DNA of 64,000 nucleotides, taken from positions 1 to 64,000 of the forward strand of contig NZ_JAGETZ010000015.1 in assembly GCF_017571495.1 (NCBI RefSeq), written 5' to 3'. Numbering within the stretch: position 1 is the first letter of the stretch; the number at the start of each line of letters is the position of its first letter. Shown piece after piece: positions 61,718 through 64,000 of the stretch. The position numbers were made by a program, and so were the translations under genes. Origin of the DNA: Hymenobacter negativus. Its GTDB lineage: Bacteria > Bacteroidota > Bacteroidia > Cytophagales > Hymenobacteraceae. The notes below the pieces were generated by a model. That model did not search any database. It was not told the origin of the DNA and was given only the letters and a program-made list of their open reading frames with translations.

Positions 61718-62200
61718 TTAAGCCAATAAGCTTAGGCGGTACACTTTGGAATCGCGGTCCGGGAATGAATAGGTTGGCGGCAGGGCCTGGCGGTCAATCT
61801 GCGTGAACCCATTGCGCTCGTAAAACTTGTGCGAAGCCGCGGCAATAGCTGGGGTATCCCGGTAAAGCGTTTTGAGCTTCAGCTCGCGGGCCTGCTCGGC
61901 CAGGGTGTCGAATAGGAGTTGGGCTACACTGGGCGTCGCCCCCCGGTATTCCTTCAGGACAAACATTTTGCGCAACACGCCATTATCAGCATCTAGCTTT
62001 TGCAGGCCAATGGTTCCAACCAGTGCCTCGGCCTCCTTTGCCTACCAAAACCCGCCCCCTCGATAAAAATGGGCGGTGTTCAGCAAATCGAGCTGTTCGT
62101 CCTCCATAAACCCCAGGTTGAACTCCGTGTTTTGGATGGCCAATACGAAATCACGGACCAGTTTCTGGTCCTGGTTAGCAAAGGCATGCACCTTAATCAT
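61718..62200 (-). pseudogene. GNAT acetyltransferase broken by one stop codon
   Basis: From an ATG at 62200 the frame reads MIKVHAFANQDQKLVRDFVL to RGGGFW, meets TAG at 62044-62042 (codon 53) and continues in the same frame as AKEAEALVGTIGLQKL, LRKMFVLKEYRGA and ASHKFYERNGF, the acetyl-CoA binding part of a GNAT N-acetyltransferase. The intact form would be 160 residues. A Trp codon mutated to TAG is likely; sequencing error is possible. An ATG at 61978 could give an 86-residue fragment, unlikely to be active. Confidence 0.75.
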
Positions 62201-62267
62201 CGGGCTTAAAATCAGTTTTCTGGCATTAGCGCAAATTTAGCCGGGCTAAAGTCGTTGCGCACGGCGG

Positions 62268-62717
62268 CTATTCGTTTGGGTCTTTCTGAAAGATGTTAAT
62301 GAAGTTGCCATCAGGGTCGCGTATCATCGTCGAGAAGTCGCCCCGACCGGTGAGGTCCACTTCTTTCCAGGCGAAGGTGACTGTGACTCCCTTTTCCTCC
62401 AGTTCCAAGGTGGCCGTATGCAGGTCATTGACCTGCAAAACCAGCGTTTTATTGCCGATGGGAAGGAGGTGGTTCGGCGCGTCGGCAAACAGTTCTTCGA
62501 TGCGGAAGCCATTTTGCGCCTGCAATACTTCCAAGCGAATATTAGACGACTGAATGAAGGCGACCTGAGCACCGATAGCGGGAAATGCCGTTCTGGTCAG
62601 CACCTTGAACCCGAGTGTGGTTTCGTACCACCGAATGGTCTTTTCAATATCCGAGACGGTGAAGGCTAGGTTGTGCAGGCTAAGGCTTTGCAGGCCATTC
62701 GCAGATGGGTTTTCCAT
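62268..62717 (-). CDS. VOC-family (glyoxalase/bleomycin-resistance-like) protein
   Basis: A 149-residue protein with the paired beta-alpha-beta-beta-beta fold: LHNLAFTVSDIEKTIRWYET starts the first half and LVLQVNDLHTATLELEEKGV the second. It ends with IRDPDGNFINIFQ, the usual metal-Glu block with Asn-Ile-Phe instead of a clear Glu. It could be a dioxygenase, isomerase or binding protein. A second VOC gene lies 130 bp upstream on the same strand. Confidence 0.88.
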   Translation of the reverse strand: MENPSANGLQSLSLHNLAFTVSDIEKTIRWYETTLGFKVLTRTAFPAIGAQVAFIQSSNIRLEVLQAQNGFRIEELFADAPNHLLPIGNKTLVLQVNDLHTATLELEEKGVTVTFAWKEVDLTGRGDFSTMIRDPDGNFINIFQKDPNE

Positions 62718-62756
62718 GGGACGTATTAGTGAAGTGGTTAAGAATTTATTGGTTGC

Positions 62757-62800
62757 CTATCAAGGGCTATAGTATTGGTTGATACCATCGCCCTTGATAG
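62757..62800. promoter_or_regulatory. 44-bp dyad between two VOC genes
   Basis: CTATCAAGGGC and GCCCTTGATAG form a perfect 11-bp inverted repeat. Inside, GTAT-N6-ATAC forms a second stem. It lies 40 bp before the VOC start and 47 bp after the stop of the next gene upstream, so it could be an operator or a terminator. Confidence 0.5.
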
Positions 62801-62846
62801 TTGCCCGATGGGAAGAGGGGCGACTGTGCTGAGGTAGCCAGGCTGG

Positions 62847-63263
62847 CTACAGTTGCCAGGACCAGTCTGGGGCAGAAGACGGAGCAGGCGAACCTTCCTG
62901 ATACAAGCCGACGAGCACGCCATCAGCCACCGCCACGTAGCAATGCTGAAGGCCTGCACAAACCTGTTCCACGCGGCCTACGGTTTGCAGGCCGGCGGTG
63001 TGGGCCTGCGCCAACGCGCGCCCAAGGTCTGCTACGCGGAAGCTGGCCACAACCGGACCTTGGGCGAATAAATAAGGTGGGTGGCAGGCCCCTGGACTGT
63101 AAAACTCCAGCAAGCTGCCATCGACCAGCTGGCAGGCTACAAGTCCGGGCTCTTGGTAGACGGGCTGCGCCCCGAGAGCCGCGTTGAAAAACGCATGCAA
63201 GTGCTCCCGGTCGGTAGCCTGACCAACGCGAAACGCCAGCTTGCGGGTGGCAGGAGAGGGCAT
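62847..63263 (-). CDS. VOC-family protein
   Basis: A 138-residue protein. LAFRVGQATDREHLHAFFNA and VASFRVADLGRALAQAHTAG are the two half-folds of a VOC domain, and VADGVLVGLYQEG replaces the usual final metal block. The metal ligands are not clear, so the function is uncertain. It is 46 bp after the stop of the Crp-like gene, probably in one operon with it. Confidence 0.75.
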   Translation of the reverse strand: MPSPATRKLAFRVGQATDREHLHAFFNAALGAQPVYQEPGLVACQLVDGSLLEFYSPGACHPPYLFAQGPVVASFRVADLGRALAQAHTAGLQTVGRVEQVCAGLQHCYVAVADGVLVGLYQEGSPAPSSAPDWSWQL

Positions 63264-63309
63264 GGCGGTATAGAAGTTGAATACTGGGATACGTACCGCC
63301 CGCCTGCTG

Positions 63310-63882
63310 CTACACGAAGTGGCGTCGGATACGGCTGAGCGTTTCGGTGGTCATGCCCAGGTAAGAGGCCACCATGTACTGCGGAATGCGCTGGGCAAAG
63401 GCGGGGTAAAGGCGAAGAAACTCGCGGTACTTCTCCTCCGCCGAGTAGCTGATAGCGGCGTGAATGCGGTTTTGCGACGCCAGGAAGCTGCGGTATAAAA
63501 TGGCGTTGACCACCTCGTCGAGGCTTGGAATTTCCCGCCGCAACTGCTCGAAGTCTTCTTTTCTGAATAAGAGAAGCGTCGATTTTTCAATTGCCTCGAC
63601 GTAGTAGCGCGAGGGCTGGCCGGTGGTGAGGCTTTCCTGGTTGCCGGTCCACCAGTTTTCCACCGCGAAATTCAAAATGTGCTCGGCCCCTTTCGCATCC
63701 ACGGAATAGGTGCGCAGACAGCCACTGGTCACGAAGGCCTGGTACGACCACTCGTCGCCGGCTTGGAGCAGGTACTGGCGCTTGCGCAGTGTTTTCGGCA
63801 AGCTCGCCGCTTTGATTTGCGCAATTTCAGCCTCCGAAAAAGAAGCTTTGCTCTGCAGGTACTTTTCAAACACGGCAAACAT
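63310..63882 (-). CDS. Crp/Fnr-family transcriptional regulator
   Basis: A 190-residue regulator. The cyclic-nucleotide-binding-type beta-roll fills about 20-120 (LRKRQYLLQAGDEW, FVTSGCLRTYSVDAKGAEH), but the phosphate-binding RxS pattern is not evident. A long helix and a helix-turn-helix close the protein (IPQYMVASYLGMTTETLSRIR). It is of the Bacteroidota group often found beside small detoxification genes and probably controls the VOC genes downstream. Confidence 0.9.
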   Translation of the reverse strand: MFAVFEKYLQSKASFSEAEIAQIKAASLPKTLRKRQYLLQAGDEWSYQAFVTSGCLRTYSVDAKGAEHILNFAVENWWTGNQESLTTGQPSRYYVEAIEKSTLLLFRKEDFEQLRREIPSLDEVVNAILYRSFLASQNRIHAAISYSAEEKYREFLRLYPAFAQRIPQYMVASYLGMTTETLSRIRRHFV

Positions 63883-63946
63883 AGGCGCGGGCTGGGTAGT
63901 ACGCGCAAAGGAATGCTTTTTGTGCTTGTCATACGTCGCAGCTGGT

Positions 63947-64000
63947 TTACTGGGCGCTGGTTGCGCCGTTGATAAACGTGTAAATCTGCTGGATTTTGCC
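63947..64000 (-). CDS. C-terminal tail of a protein cut by the window edge
   Basis: The minus strand enters the window in frame as GKIQQIYTFINGATSAQ and stops with TAA. The pattern resembles the last strand of a SnoaL/NTF2-like or similar small domain, but 17 residues are too few to assign a family. Confidence 0.4.
   Translation of the reverse strand, partial: GKIQQIYTFINGATSAQ

Overview
The window looks like chromosomal DNA of a GC-rich member of the Bacteroidota, most like Hymenobacter or a close relative. The reasons are a SusC/SusD pair under a FecI/FecR-type sigma/anti-sigma pair, three secreted enzymes with type IX secretion (T9SS) C-terminal sorting domains, two LytS/LytTR two-component pairs, and few Shine-Dalgarno-like sites. 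The genus is an inference; no rRNA or tRNA gene, CRISPR array or intact insertion sequence was seen.

Region 1 (1-12.6 kb, all minus strand) is a polysaccharide utilization locus. An ECF sigma factor and FecR are followed by a TonB-dependent SusC with an STN signalling domain, SusD, two tandem GH66 (dextranase-type) enzymes and a six-hairpin glycosidase-like lipoprotein cut by the window edge. The likely substrate is an alpha-1,6-glucan such as dextran. Intergenic hairpins and a small palindromic repeat separate the enzyme genes.

Region 2 (12.8-27.2 kb, plus strand) holds a decayed IS3 OrfA fragment and two LytS/LytTR cassettes. One precedes a CocE-type peptidase and a class C beta-lactamase-like hydrolase. 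The other is co-transcribed with an ABC exporter and an S41 peptidase. A six-PAS histidine kinase lies between them.

Region 3 (27.6-32.0 kb) is a pectin module: a PL1 pectate lyase and a CE8 pectin methylesterase, both with T9SS tails.

Region 4 (32-64 kb) is a stress and detoxification region. It has an SDR, several alpha/beta hydrolases, a small RND-adaptor-like protein, an RclA-like flavoprotein with an MFS exporter, WrbA, a ferredoxin-cyclase fusion, an Omp85 protein carrying a degenerate phosphoesterase domain, a GH63-like glucosidase, a TPR kinase/NtrC pair, an AraC regulator, a TSUP permease, an outer-membrane protein of unknown role, two VOC proteins and a Crp-like regulator. The rclA and araC upstream regions share the same operator layout. 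A second motif, GAAATGGAYAAT with a half-site 21 bp further on, occurs in three intergenic regions. Together these suggest a dispersed regulon. A decayed copy of the 5' end of an esterase gene and a GNAT gene broken by one stop codon show ongoing gene turnover here.
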